Assembly: GCA_911728435.2 (NCBI GenBank)
Contig: OU452199.1
Location: 17,494,860-17,558,859 of the forward strand
DNA length: 64,000 nt
Source: Apoderus coryli
Taxonomy: Eukaryota; Arthropoda; Insecta; Coleoptera; Attelabidae
Direction: 5' to 3'
The notes beneath the pieces are model-generated. The model saw nothing but the letters and a program-made list of their open reading frames with translations, ran no database searches and was not told where the DNA came from. Position 1 is the first letter of the stretch. Each line of letters begins with the position of its first letter. Below are positions 23,791 through 34,670 of this stretch, one piece after another. The position numbers and the translations under genes are program-made.

Positions 23791-25024
23791 CCTGTATATT
23801 ATTATAAATAAATTATAACTCTTCAATTTTGTTGAAAAACGTTAAGGTCTATAGTATTATAGAATTACTTACCTCTTCGTCGAATTAATTTTCATTTATT
23901 ATTATTATTTTTTATATATGTCTAGAATTATTGTTTTAAAAAACCATAACTTTGGGATTTGTGGAAGCAAAAAACAGTCTGCACTCGGTTACATGTACTT
24001 TTTTTCTATTTTAAAATTACATGTCAATATTTATCTCAATGTTCACCTAAAACAAAATATAAAATATTAATAATACTTAATCGATGAGTAGAAACAAGTA
24101 CGTTTTATCACTTCACCAAACAATTTTTTTAATGTATAGGCGCGTTTTGTTAACAATGTTAGCATCTTCAAAAAACGGTAGCAAAACATGTTTCGTAAGT
24201 AGAAACTGTAATCATTAACATTAGGTACATACAAAAACAAAGATATCAAAATCATAATTCAATTATGTTTTATTTAGAACATATTAATAGTTCTTTGAGC
24301 TAACATATATTTTTTGTCATACATATATTATGTAAAATGATGAATACTAAATTTTTACGCGAAATTAATAATCATAATATACCTAATTATTTAATTTATA
24401 TCAGGCAAGTGTCTAGTCTTTTAAAATCACCACACTGGCGTAGGCGTAAAGAAGTTTAAAGACGTCTTGTCTTGGGTTTCAATAATAATCTGATTATGGA
24501 AATGTTTTAGAAGATATATATTGTGAACTAAATAAGTAGCTATTAAAGTTTTAGGGCTCCATAATATATTGCGCGGCTAAGTTTAATGAAAATTATTTTT
24601 GGAATGTTATCATAAATAAGTGTTTTAGGTCATTTTATACGTAAATAAGTACTTGTTGAACCAAATTTGGTAAACCATACTACTGAACATTTCTAAGTTC
24701 TGAACTTTTGGCAAAATAAAAAAAAACATAACTACCTAAAAATCTTACTGGGCTTGCCTGAAGACAGCAGATACACCACATAGCCACATAGTAAACTTGG
24801 TCTACATACGCGATATAAAATGAGTGCCTTAGAGAATCCCGTGAAAAGTGTATAAAACGGATAAAAAGTAAACCCAATATTTTTGTCGACTATAAAATAC
24901 TAATAAAAAAAAAAGATGTTAGGACTTTTTTTATAGAAAAAATTATAACATAAAATTGTTATTGAATAATACTAACTTTCCGTTCCTCATGTCTTATTGT
25001 CTAAAATATCTTCACTCTCTACGT
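23791..25024. other. Interior of satellite transposon, no gene seen
   Basis: AT-rich, without open frames that look coding. Confidence 0.4.
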
Positions 25025-26635
25025 TTATTTCTTCAGAGGTTTCCGTATTCTCTTTGAATTATTTTTCATCCCATCTAAAAAAAATTTCAAGTCCATGACT
25101 AACTTTTTGTGGAAAAGTTAGATATTGGAATATTAAAATATCAGTTATGAAAATACTGTTAAGCAGTTCATTACATAAACAATCCTTTTATTTAATTGGT
25201 ACTTACCACAGCTCTGCCGGGGCGCCCTATTAATATCGGATACCTTTATCCCAATCCAGGTATTTACTTTTGATAACTGGGTACGCATGGCGAATTCATC
25301 AGTCCCTTTTTTAATTAAATAAAATGTTGTAATATCTGAAAATGCAAAACGAATCAGTTCCATGTATTGGCTTCAGATATGCCATCTAAATATGCCCAAA
25401 CAGAAATAAAATTTGAATAAATAGGCCATTCTTACAGCGAGCGGTGTACAATTTTAATAGCAAAGTAAAAAACAAATGTCACCACAAATATGTTTTATAT
25501 TAACGCCTTTATAGAGACACGCTTCGAGAGTATAATACACTCATCATTGGCCTGCAGCAACCTAATGCTGGAAAACCTAACAATTAAACATTCACATTTC
25601 AATGCAGAACCTGTACTGGGGAGCATTTCAGAGTTTAAATGGTAAAACGTAAGTATTTACAATACAAACATTGTAATGTCCTCGGACAGGGTTCTTGTTA
25701 ATTTTCCAGACTGAATAAAAGATATTATAATTAGGTGGATGAGACAGAAATGTACTTGAAGATTAATATTGAAATATAGAAAGAACAACAAATAAGTCCA
25801 CAAACAAAACCTTAAATTGCAAACGTATAAGAATCATAGAACAACGGCAGACTTCTTATCGCACTGAATACAAAATTTGTTTAAAAACATTGCAAATAAT
25901 AATAAATTAAATTATTGGTGTGGAAATAAAATAAACTTCCTGAATTGGTTTTTTTAACTTTGTGTCATAAGAAAAATCTGCCTCATGATCATAATGAAAC
26001 CTATAAAACGGTAGCAAGTGAGAACCCAAAAGTTCTATTTTAGTCATGATATCAATGATACTTGAACGTTCAAAATTATACGGTTTTCAAAATACCAAAG
26101 CTACCTTCTAAGGAGAAACTGTGTTCTTGGTAAGGACCAAGAACACAGTTTCTACAAAAATAGCAAGCAAACACTTTATAAACTACTAAGTACTAGATGG
26201 ATAAAGCTAAATAATATGATTTCACTCTTACTTAGTTTTGAAACAACGTCGAAGACATTTTTTGCAACCATTGAACATTTAATAACTCATTTGTTGCTTT
26301 CAGTTGTTCCCTCAAATTATTTAGTCTCATTGGCTTTCGTGAATTTTCTTTCAGAATTTCCTCTGGGTTTAACATTTTAATTCGCTTTTCCCTTATCTGC
26401 GTTTTTTTCGCTTATCTGCGTTTTCAGAGCATCAATATCGTCTAAAACAACATGATTTATTTAGATTTACAGACGAATATAAATTTAAAAAGTAATCAAT
26501 AATAAAACTAGCAAAAATACCTTCAATATATAAAATACAAAGGTTTGTAAGTTTTTTATATCTTCGGTGATCCAATCCAATCCAATCTCCTGTACTATAT
26601 CATCATCAAGGAATCTGAGATAAGCATACCCCATA
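25025..26635 (-). pseudogene. Decayed multi-exon gene carried in the satellite transposon
   Basis: Five coding-like blocks with splice signals lie in order on the minus strand: A 26,635-26,521, B 26,441-26,232, C 26,107 to about 25,907, D 25,335-25,207 and E 25,074-25,025 (stop TAA). A and B join in frame only if one of three TCCAA units (26,571-26,585) is ignored, and B stays open only if one copy of a 17-bp tandem duplication (about 26,391-26,424) is ignored. B then ends in TAA just before a GTAAGA donor, and C has an internal TGA. Readable pieces include YLRFLDDDIVQEIGLD, a coiled-coil-like LREQLKATNELLNVQW, IELLGSHLLPFYRFHYD and FAMRTQLSKVNTWIG, with a basic end. I do not recognise the protein. 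It may be a host gene captured by the transposon. The C-D junction is uncertain. Confidence 0.45.
26114..26153. repeat. Perfect hairpin, 17-bp arms
   Basis: AGAAACTGTGTTCTTGG at 26,114-26,130 and its exact reverse complement at 26,137-26,153, separated by 6 bases. It sits in the intron immediately before the presumed acceptor of exon C of the decayed gene. Confidence 0.8.
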
Positions 26636-28388
26636 CTAAAAAGAGTAAAAAGTTCTTAAATATTGTCATTAATTCTCAATTCTTAATATAATAATAAATT
26701 ATCATTAATTCTTTAGATCTTCTTTCATCTCCCAAAAGTCTTAAATGTGTGTATAAATTGAAGAAAATTTAATAAAATAAAAATTGTTAAAATAACTACG
26801 AATAATGTTCCATATTTCACCGTTTTGGAAAATTTAACACATTTGTTTTATTAATTAATTGTGGTGAAATATCTATTATTACAGTACCTATATGTACAGG
26901 GTGTATTCTGGTTGATGGTATACACTTTGTTTTGTTGTTTTGGGAAAAGTAACTAAGTACGAATATTTTGAAAATGTAAGTAATTACTTAAGTTGGATTT
27001 TTTCGATATAGTTAATTAGGTAGACAACTATTAAAACGTTTTTTTCTTTATTAACGTTGATAAAGTTCACAAGAATAAATGTATTCTACCACTTCACCCA
27101 AATTACATATTATAGTGACAATATTATTGTATGCTGATAGATTAGGTATTAGTACAGCTAATACACACAATTAGCTGTCGTATTAGGTTGATCTGAATAA
27201 TCACTTGCGTGCGTACTAATGATAATGATTACTATAATATTATATTAGCAGAGCATAGGCTATGTTTTTTATTCCTTATAAAGACAATGATATACCTTGG
27301 TAAAAAGAATAATTTATTTGCTTACCTGCTTCTTATAATAATAATCACAACACACAACACAAAGTTATTAAGTTATTTTATGCTGTTAGATAGTCATAGA
27401 TGAAAGATATTATAATATATATTTAGGTTAGCATTTACACTTATTTTATTACACAATTGAGATAGAGTAATTAATAATTATTGATAATGAAAAACAAAAC
27501 ATAAACCGACGCCATAACAAAACACGATGCTAGCAATGGAATTTGGGCTAGGTTAGACTAAGAAAAAAATTGTACCGCAGCAGTGTTGTCATAGGGAATT
27601 ATCAAATTGTAACATATTTTATTCGACAATTCCAAAATCAAGATTATTACAGACTTTGTTGTCTGATTATTATGCATGAGTTTATTCAGTTGACGATAGT
27701 TTTTTATTGTTTTCTGGAATATATAACGACGACATAGAGATTGCAACAGATGTTTTAATTACATTTAGATATATTGACTTTTTATAAATATAAAGACAAT
27801 AACAAAATATGCGCCATAGCAATTAATATAATAATAGATAATAGGTATATAAATATACGCTATTATTGTTATAGATAGAGAATAGTAGGTATTAAATAAG
27901 CTACCAAAATTGAGTTATGACGACATACATGTTGTATTCACACACACTTCTGGATGTGATTGTATTAATATTCATGTCTTCACCCATTCTATAGTAATTT
28001 TGAAATATATTATGATATAATTCTATACCGTGTCAGAAGTCAGCTGCAATCGGCAACACTGAACTCTGAACTACTCCCAAGCGTCAAGCATAAACTACTA
28101 TACCTACTTACTAGTTGCCAGATTTAGTTCAAATCCGCAGTTTTGTCGCGATTTTCTTCAAAAAATATTCATATATATTTGAGTTTTTTTCTTATTAGTT
28201 ATTTTTTTATTTATTTAGTTATCATGTTATCGGCAAAACCAGGAGCAAATGTATGTTCATGCCACCCCAATTGTGACTCTTTTGATATACTTTGCTATCT
28301 TTTCGTATGGAAAAAATGTAATTAAATTTTGAATACCTATCTGTGCGTTAGTAAAAGTTACTAGGTATATAATTATGTATATAGGTAG

Positions 28389-28428
28389 GTAATATCAAAG
28401 ATTAATGTACATTAATCTTTGGTAATAG
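28389..28428. repeat. Possible P-element excision footprint
   Basis: A 26-bp perfect palindrome (28,396-28,421) consists of CAAAGATTAAT, GTAC and ATTAATCTTTG, that is 11 bases of each P-element tip around four bases. Flanks are GTAATAT and GTAATAG, six of seven alike. Weaker than the scar at 12,157. Confidence 0.45.
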
Positions 28429-28465
28429 TGATGGCTATACCTCGGCAACACTGAGTATTAGCATT

Positions 28466-28637
28466 GTGTTTATTATAATATAGTGTGTCAGCGCTTGGTT
28501 AGTACCATCATCTAACAACAGACGGCGTTATCAACTTCAGTCGTTCATTAATAAATTTCTGGTATATGATGACGCCATCTGTTGTTAGTTGACAGGTACT
28601 ATCCAAGCGCTGACACACTATATTATAATAAACACAC
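28466..28637. repeat. MITE-like palindrome, 172 bp
   Basis: Perfect outer arms of 33 bp (GTGTTTATTATAATATAGTG... and its reverse complement) with further partial pairing (CGCTTGG / CCAAGCG, then GACGGCGT / ACGCCATC) toward a short centre. TATTAG occurs just outside both ends. Confidence 0.65.
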
Positions 28638-29080
28638 TGGTATTAGTAAATGGTCAGCGTTGCCGGTTGTAACATAATAATTATTATTATGATTTTGCAC
28701 TTAACTAAATCTGGTACTAAATTTGTACTGTAAGATGAATCTAATGAATCTGTACTAGGATTTTTTATATACTAAATTGGCCAACAATTGACCTGTTTTC
28801 TTGGTGACGTAACAAATATGTTCTAAAATCTGTGCAGCTATAATAACATTATATTATTATGTTTAAGCATGTTATCGGCAACAGTGGATATGGTAAGAAA
28901 ATCATAACTATTTTGGCAACACACAAAAAACAAAGTAGTAGTTTTCTTTATAAAGACAATGACCTCACCTATCTATATAATTACTGTTTAGGTATATAAT
29001 TTATTTTAATAACTTAAAACGCCGTGTTGTTTTATAAAATAATTTCTTAAAATAAAGAGCTCAAGAAATCTGCATTATTT

Positions 29081-31340
29081 AGGATAACGGAAATGAATGA
29101 AATTTTTTATTGAATCCGTATTGAAACCAATCGTATCGTGGAAATTCTTATTCAGCAATTCTATATTAAACGCAATTGAAATAAGCAGTAAACTAATTCA
29201 AACTGATAAAACCAAATTAATTATTTGATTTAGAATGCCTTATTGAAACCAATAAATTCCAAATAAAGAATTTCTTATTAATCCATATTGAAACCAATTC
29301 GTTTCATGGTAATTTTTATTCAGTACTTCCATATTAAACGCAATTGAAATAAGCAGTTTTATGCCGCATAAAAACTAATTCAAACTGATAAAACCAAATT
29401 AAACATTTGATTTGGAATGCCTTATTGAAACCAACAATTCCCAAATAAAGAATTTCTTATTAATCCATATTGAAACCAATTCGTTTTATGGCAATTTTTA
29501 TTCAGTAATTCCATATTAAACGCAATTGAAATAAGCAGTTTTATACCGCATAAAAACTAATTCAAACTGATAAAACCAAATTAAACCTTTCATTTGGAAT
29601 GCCTTATTGAAACCAATAAATTCCAAATAAGGAATTTCTTATTAATCCATATTGAAACCAATTCGTTTCATGGTAATTTTTATTCAGTACTTCCATATTA
29701 AACGCAATTGAAATAAGCAGTTTTATGCCGCATAAAAACTAATTCAAACTGATAAAACCAAATTAAACATTTGATTTGGAATGCCTTATTGAAACCAACA
29801 ATTCCCAAATAAAGAATTTCTTATTAATCCATATTGAAACCAATTCGTTTTATGGCAATTTTTATTCAGTAATTCCATATTAAACGCAATTGAAATAAGC
29901 AGTTTTATACCGCATAAAAACTAATTCAAACTGATAAAACCAAATTAAACCTTTCATTTGGAATGCCTTATTGAAACCAATAAATTCCAAATAAAGAATT
30001 TCTTATTAATCCATATTGAAACCAATTCGTTTCATGGTAATTTTTATTCAGTACTTCCATATTAAACGCAATTGAAATAAGCAGTTTTATGCCACATAAA
30101 AACTAATTCAAACTGATAAAACCAAATTAAACCTTTCATTTGGAATGCCTTATTGAAACCAATAAATTCCAAATAAGGAATTTCTTATTAATCCATATTG
30201 AAACCAATTCGTTTCATGGTAATTTTTATTCAGTACTTCCATATTAAACGCAATTGAAATAAGCAGTTTTATGCCGCATAAAAACTAATTCAAACTGATA
30301 AAACCAAATTAAACATTTGATTTGGAATACCTTATTGAAACCAATAAATTCCAAATAAAGAATTTCTTATTAATCCATATTGAAACCAATTCGTTTTATG
30401 GCAATTTTTATTCAGTAATTCCATATTAAACGCAATTGAAATAAGCAGTTTTATACCGCATAAAAACTAATTCAAACTGATAAAACCAAATTAAACATTT
30501 GATTTGGAATACCTTATTGAAACCATTAAATTCCAAATAAAGAATTTCTTATTAATCCATATTGAAACCAATTCGTTCCATGGTAATTTTTATTCAGTAC
30601 TTCCATATTAAACGCAATTGAAATAAGCAGTTTTATGCCGCATAAAAACTAATTCAAACTGATAAAACCAAATTAAACATTTGATTTGGAATGCCTTATT
30701 GAAACCAACAATTCCCAAATAAAGAATTTCTTATTAATCCATATTGAAACCAATTCGTTTTATGGCAATTTTTATTCAGTAATTCCATATTAAACGCAAT
30801 TGAAATACGCAGTTTTATACCGCATAAAAACTAATTCAAACTGATAAAACCAAATTAAACATTTGATTTGGAATACCTTATTGAAACCAATAAATTCCAA
30901 ATAAAGAATTTCTTATTAATCCATATTGAAACCAATTCGTTTCATGGTAATTTTTATTCAGTACTTCCATATTAAACGCAATTGAAATAAGCAGTTTTAT
31001 GCCACATAAAAACTAATTCAAACTGATAAAACCAAATTAAACCTTTCATTTGGAATGCCTTACTGAAACCAATAAATTCCAAATAAGGAATTTCTTATTA
31101 ATCCATATTGAAACCAATTCGTTCCATGGTAATTTTTATTCAGTACTTCCATATTAAACGCAATTGAAATAAGCAGTTTTATGCCGCATAAAAACTAATT
31201 CAAACTGATAAAACCAAATTAAACATTTGATTTGGAATGCCTTATTGAAACCAACAATTCCCAAATAAAGAATTTCTTATTAATCCATATTGAAACCAAT
31301 TCGTTTTATGGCAATTTTTATTCAGTAATTCCATATTAAA
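29081..31340. repeat. Satellite array, 182-bp unit, about 12-13 copies
   Basis: The landmark CAGTACTTCC or CAGTAATTCC recurs at 29,321, 29,503, 29,685 and on every 182 bp. Two subtypes (GTTTCATGGTAA with CAGTACTTCC; GTTTTATGGCAA with CAGTAATTCC) mostly alternate, which gives a higher-order unit of about 364 bp in places. The first unit (29,100-29,220) is shortened and most diverged. On the minus strand each unit contains CAATATGGATTAAT. Confidence 0.95.
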
Positions 31341-31591
31341 CACTATTCATTTTAACCTATTAAATCCGTATAAAACCCACTTTGTTTTGAATCTGTAATG
31401 GCATATTAGATCTAATCATATTTAAAACTTATAGAGACCAATACAATTCCATTGATGTGTTTTATATGTATATCCAAATAAACCCAAACCAAATTGAATC
31501 ATATAAGATTACTATTAAAATAACATAGAGCTTGTCAAAGCCAGATTAAAACCTACATTCACTTATAGATACTTATAGATCCAGATCAAGT

Positions 31592-31625
31592 TTTAATATG
31601 ATTCTATACGGTATTTTCAACAGGG
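31592..31625 (-). repeat. Right terminal inverted repeat of the satellite transposon
   Basis: Reverse complement begins CCCTGTTGAAAATACC; the duplicated CA follows at 31,626-31,627. Confidence 0.75.
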
Positions 31626-32605
31626 CAATAAACTGTGGTGACAAAGGTTTTCTATTCGTTTTTTTAATCCCAAAACGGAATTGATTTTTATCTTCTCAGT
31701 GTGGAAAGAATTATAATTTATATATCTTCCAGAATTGGTGGGTTTTACATACCAATCAACGAAAATTTTATTGTCAGGCATTCTAATTAACCTAGTGTCT
31801 AGGAAAGGTACACTTCTATCCTTCTCCTCCTCCATAGTGAACTGAATGTATTCATTGTAGTTGTTGAACACTTCTAGTATTACTTCTTTTTTGTTGTGTG
31901 GTATAGCACAAATTAGATCATCAACATATTTCTTCAGAAAGGGTAAATCAAAATCCAGCAGTGGTAGGACACAGTCCAATAAGTCATCCATGACATATTG
32001 GGCTAAAATCGGTGATAAAGTAGCACCCATAGGTGTACCTAAGATTTGTTTATAAAAATAGTTCTCAAAAGAAAAGTATGTGGAGTCGAAAATGAACTCT
32101 ATTATATTCAAAAAAATTCTTTTTTGGGGATGTTGGTAATCTCTGAAATTAGGTTCCACCTTTTCTCAACGCTACGAAAGACCAGATTTTTGGGGATATT
32201 ACTATATAAAGAAACCACATCAAGGCTCACCAACACATAGTCTTGAGGTAGCTGTTTTTCATTAATATAACTTGCAAATTTAAAGGAATCTGTTGTGAAA
32301 TATGGGTTGTCCTTATTGTAGGCATTGGTCAAAATGTCCGTAATAAATTTTGATAACTTGCTGGTAGGGGAATTGATGGACGAGATGATAGGTCTAAGCG
32401 ATAGGATAGGTTTGTGAATTTTAGGTAGTCCGTAAAATTTAGGTGAAGTTTGTCCATAAATTGTCAGTCTCTTAGCGATCTGTTCGTCTATATAATTATC
32501 TTGTTTTAATTTCGAAACTATTTTGTTGGACTTCTGTTGGAGAGTGGATGTGGGGTCATTTTTTAAAAGTTGATAGTATTTTTTATCTGATATGATGTTT
32601 TTTGA
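31626..32605 (-). pseudogene. PLE reverse transcriptase part (minus copy), frameshifted
   Basis: From about 32,605 downward the frame reads a typical Penelope-like RT: FYGLPKIHKP, LRPIISSINSPTSKLSKFI, VSLDVVSLYSNIP, ILGTPMGATLSPILAQYVMDD and the catalytic KYVDDLIC, then VPFLDTRLIR. A single extra base in an A/T run near 32,110 shifts the frame between IPKKEF and LNIIEFIFD. The frame is then cut after HHSLL by the transposon that ends at 31,625; the GIY-YIG half is at 21,419-22,098. A functional element would join RT and GIY-YIG in one polyprotein. Confidence 0.88.
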
Positions 32606-32652
32606 TAACTGAGTGTGTAAACATCATATCAGATAAAAAATACTATCAACTT
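32567..32652. repeat. Head-to-head junction of the two PLE copies
   Basis: Perfect 32-bp inverted arms (32,567-32,598 and 32,621-32,652) around a 22-bp spacer mark where the minus copy meets the plus copy. Such 5'-to-5' joins are known for Penelope-like insertions. Confidence 0.85.
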
Positions 32653-32657
32653 ACCTA

Positions 32658-33809
32658 GAGTTCATTTTCGACTCCACATACTTTTCTTTTGAGAACTATT
32701 TTTATAAACAAATCTTAGGTACACCTATGGGTGCTACTTTATCACTGATTTTAGCCCAATATGTCATGGATGACTTATTGGACTGTGTCCTACCACTGCT
32801 GGATTTTGATTTACCCTTTCTGAAGAAATATGTTGATGATCTAATTTGTGCTATACCACACAACAAAAAAGAAGTAATACTAGAAGTGTTCAACAACTAC
32901 AATGAATACATTCAGTTCACTATGGAGGAGGAGAAGGATAGAAGTGTACCTTTCCTAGACACTAGGTTAATTAGAATGCCTGACAATAAAATTTTCGTTG
33001 ATTGGTATGTAAAACCCACCAATTCTGGAAGATATATAAATTATAATTCTTTCCACACTGAGAAGATAAAAATCAATTCCGTCTTGGGATTAAAAAAACG
33101 AATAGAAAACCTTTGTCACCACAGTTTATTGGAAAAAAATAAAAAAATCTTGTTCGATGTACTTATTGAAAATTCGTACCCCAAACAGCTGTTAAGAAAA
33201 CTAATTTACAACACTAGTACCAATAGATCTTCAGTCAATAACGAACATGAGCACACCAATACACACAACAACAGTGAGGCAACAAGAACCTTTTATTATT
33301 CTATTCCGTATATAAAGGATGTATCACAAAAAATGGCAAAAGTTTTTAGCAAATTTGATTCCATAAAAGTAGCACAGAAATATACAAAAACAGTTGGCAA
33401 TATTTTCTCAAAGCTTAAAGATAGAGATGATGCAATGAGGACTTCGAATGTGGTATATAGCATTCCCTGCAAGTCCTGTAATCTAACTTATATTGGACAG
33501 ACGTCTCGAGTGTTAAGAGACAGGTTAACATCACATAAAAGTGATTGTCGTCTCAATAAGAGATCATGTGCCCTGTCAGAACATCATCTGGACACTGGAC
33601 ACCTTCCAAGTTACGAAAACACAAAAGCCTTACACATTGAACCTAACTTAACAAAGAGACTGTTCTTGGAGATGTTTGAGACTAATAGAGACGAAAACTG
33701 TTTAAACAAACGAAGAGATATAGACACGACTAACGCGATGTACACATATATTTGCCAATTGGGTGATGCACGCAATTCTGAGCCGGATGACTCACAAGGA
33801 TCAATTTAG
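32658..33809 (+). pseudogene. PLE polyprotein (plus copy), RT N-terminus missing, GIY-YIG intact
   Basis: One open frame runs from before 32,658 to TAG/TAA region at 33,809. It begins inside the RT at EFIFDSTYFSFENY, carries GTPMGATL and the catalytic KYVDDLIC (about 32,826-32,850), then continues without interruption into the GIY-YIG nuclease (YIGQTSR near 33,490; EHHLDTGH near 33,580). Compared with the minus copy about 460 bp of RT coding sequence are missing right after the junction, so fingers motifs are lost and the RT cannot be complete. Otherwise it differs from the minus copy at only a few residues, so the duplication is recent. It provides the empty site that defines the 9.5-kb insertion. 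Confidence 0.85.
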
Positions 33810-33911
33810 CCCTTGTCAGTACCAATTAAATAGGAAAACAGTGGTGAGAGCCTGTTTTCTGGTTTAACACAGTTCGTTAGCAGTATTTTCGTAGCCTACT
33901 GTTTGAATATC

Positions 33912-34143
33912 AAATATGTTCAATATATTGGGGTATAGGCTAATGTTGTGGTGTAGTGTAAAAAAACTCTTTTTTACTATGCCAAGCTTTCGAAATTTTT
34001 TAATTTCTTCTTCAGGGCTGCAAATTACAAGCGAGCGTTTGATTTATTTCATAGATGGTAACATGGGCGGACCTATAAATAGTTCTCGCTAATTTTGAAG
34101 GAAAAGCTGTCACTCTTTTCCCCGAATAGCCGCGAGATCAATG
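33912..34143 (+). repeat. PLE terminal repeat, right copy
   Basis: Direct repeat of 20,417-20,935, lacking 288 internal bases. Includes the hammerhead-like motif on the minus strand at about 33,980-34,023. Confidence 0.75.
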
Positions 34144-34670
34144 ATCAAAGCGACAGGTACTTCAATAATTATAATGCCATGATTATGTTCGAAATAAATG
34201 CTCATAATTAGACCGAGACGAATTTGTCAGTATTTGCCTCGGTCTGGTTCAACTGAATGTAACTGAGGCCGTGCTAAATTAAACATAATCCCTTGGTAGG
34301 TAAACCAGTAATTTTGACCGCTATGCCACAAAATTATTTTGCTTTATTCTATTTACAGACACAAATTTCTTTTGTTATGAATTACGTTTGAAATCATTGG
34401 TGATATCATTAATAAAACACATAAACAAAAGAGTGCTCAATACACTCTGGGGAATCCCGGATGTACCATGAACATTAAAAGACAAACTGGATACGATACG
34501 ATGCTTGAAAAAAAAGTTTTGTCTTGGAGTTGGAGCCCTGGGATTCTTTAAATCTCAAAATTTTACTAATGATATTGGAAGATCATATTATTCAGTTTGA
34601 AATCAAAGATAGTCAACTTAAATACATTGAATATTTACCACTGTTACTACTACTAGGAAGCTTCTGATAA
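34144..34670. other. Noncoding gap between PLE and LINE
   Basis: No feature seen except a short GACCGAGACGAA / GCCTCGGTC inverted repeat near 34,220-34,250. Confidence 0.4.

Larger units (their letters stand above)
26636..29080. other. Interior of satellite transposon, mostly unassigned
   Basis: No convincing coding exon. Contains the footprint at 28,389 and the palindrome at 28,466. The phrase CGGCAACA recurs near 28,050, 28,443 and 28,875 without a clear meaning. Confidence 0.4.
22099..31625. mobile_element. 9.5-kb DNA transposon with satellite arrays at both ends
   Basis: Inserted into the minus-strand PLE coding region. Comparison with the uninterrupted plus copy shows the exact empty site and a 2-bp target duplication CA. 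Ends are CCCTGTTGAAAATGCC on the left and, inverted, CCCTGTTGAAAATACC on the right; similarity continues imperfectly to about 34 bp. Inside: a 110-bp satellite array near the left end, a 182-bp array near the right end, and about 5.3 kb between them with a decayed five-exon gene. No transposase is recognisable, so the element is probably non-autonomous. The superfamily is unassigned; a 2-bp duplication would fit CACTA-like elements but the ends do not prove it. Confidence 0.8.

Noticed and set aside
31861..32896. Open frames antisense to the PLE RT (64 codons, twice)
   Set aside because: Reverse-strand shadows of the conserved RT sequence.
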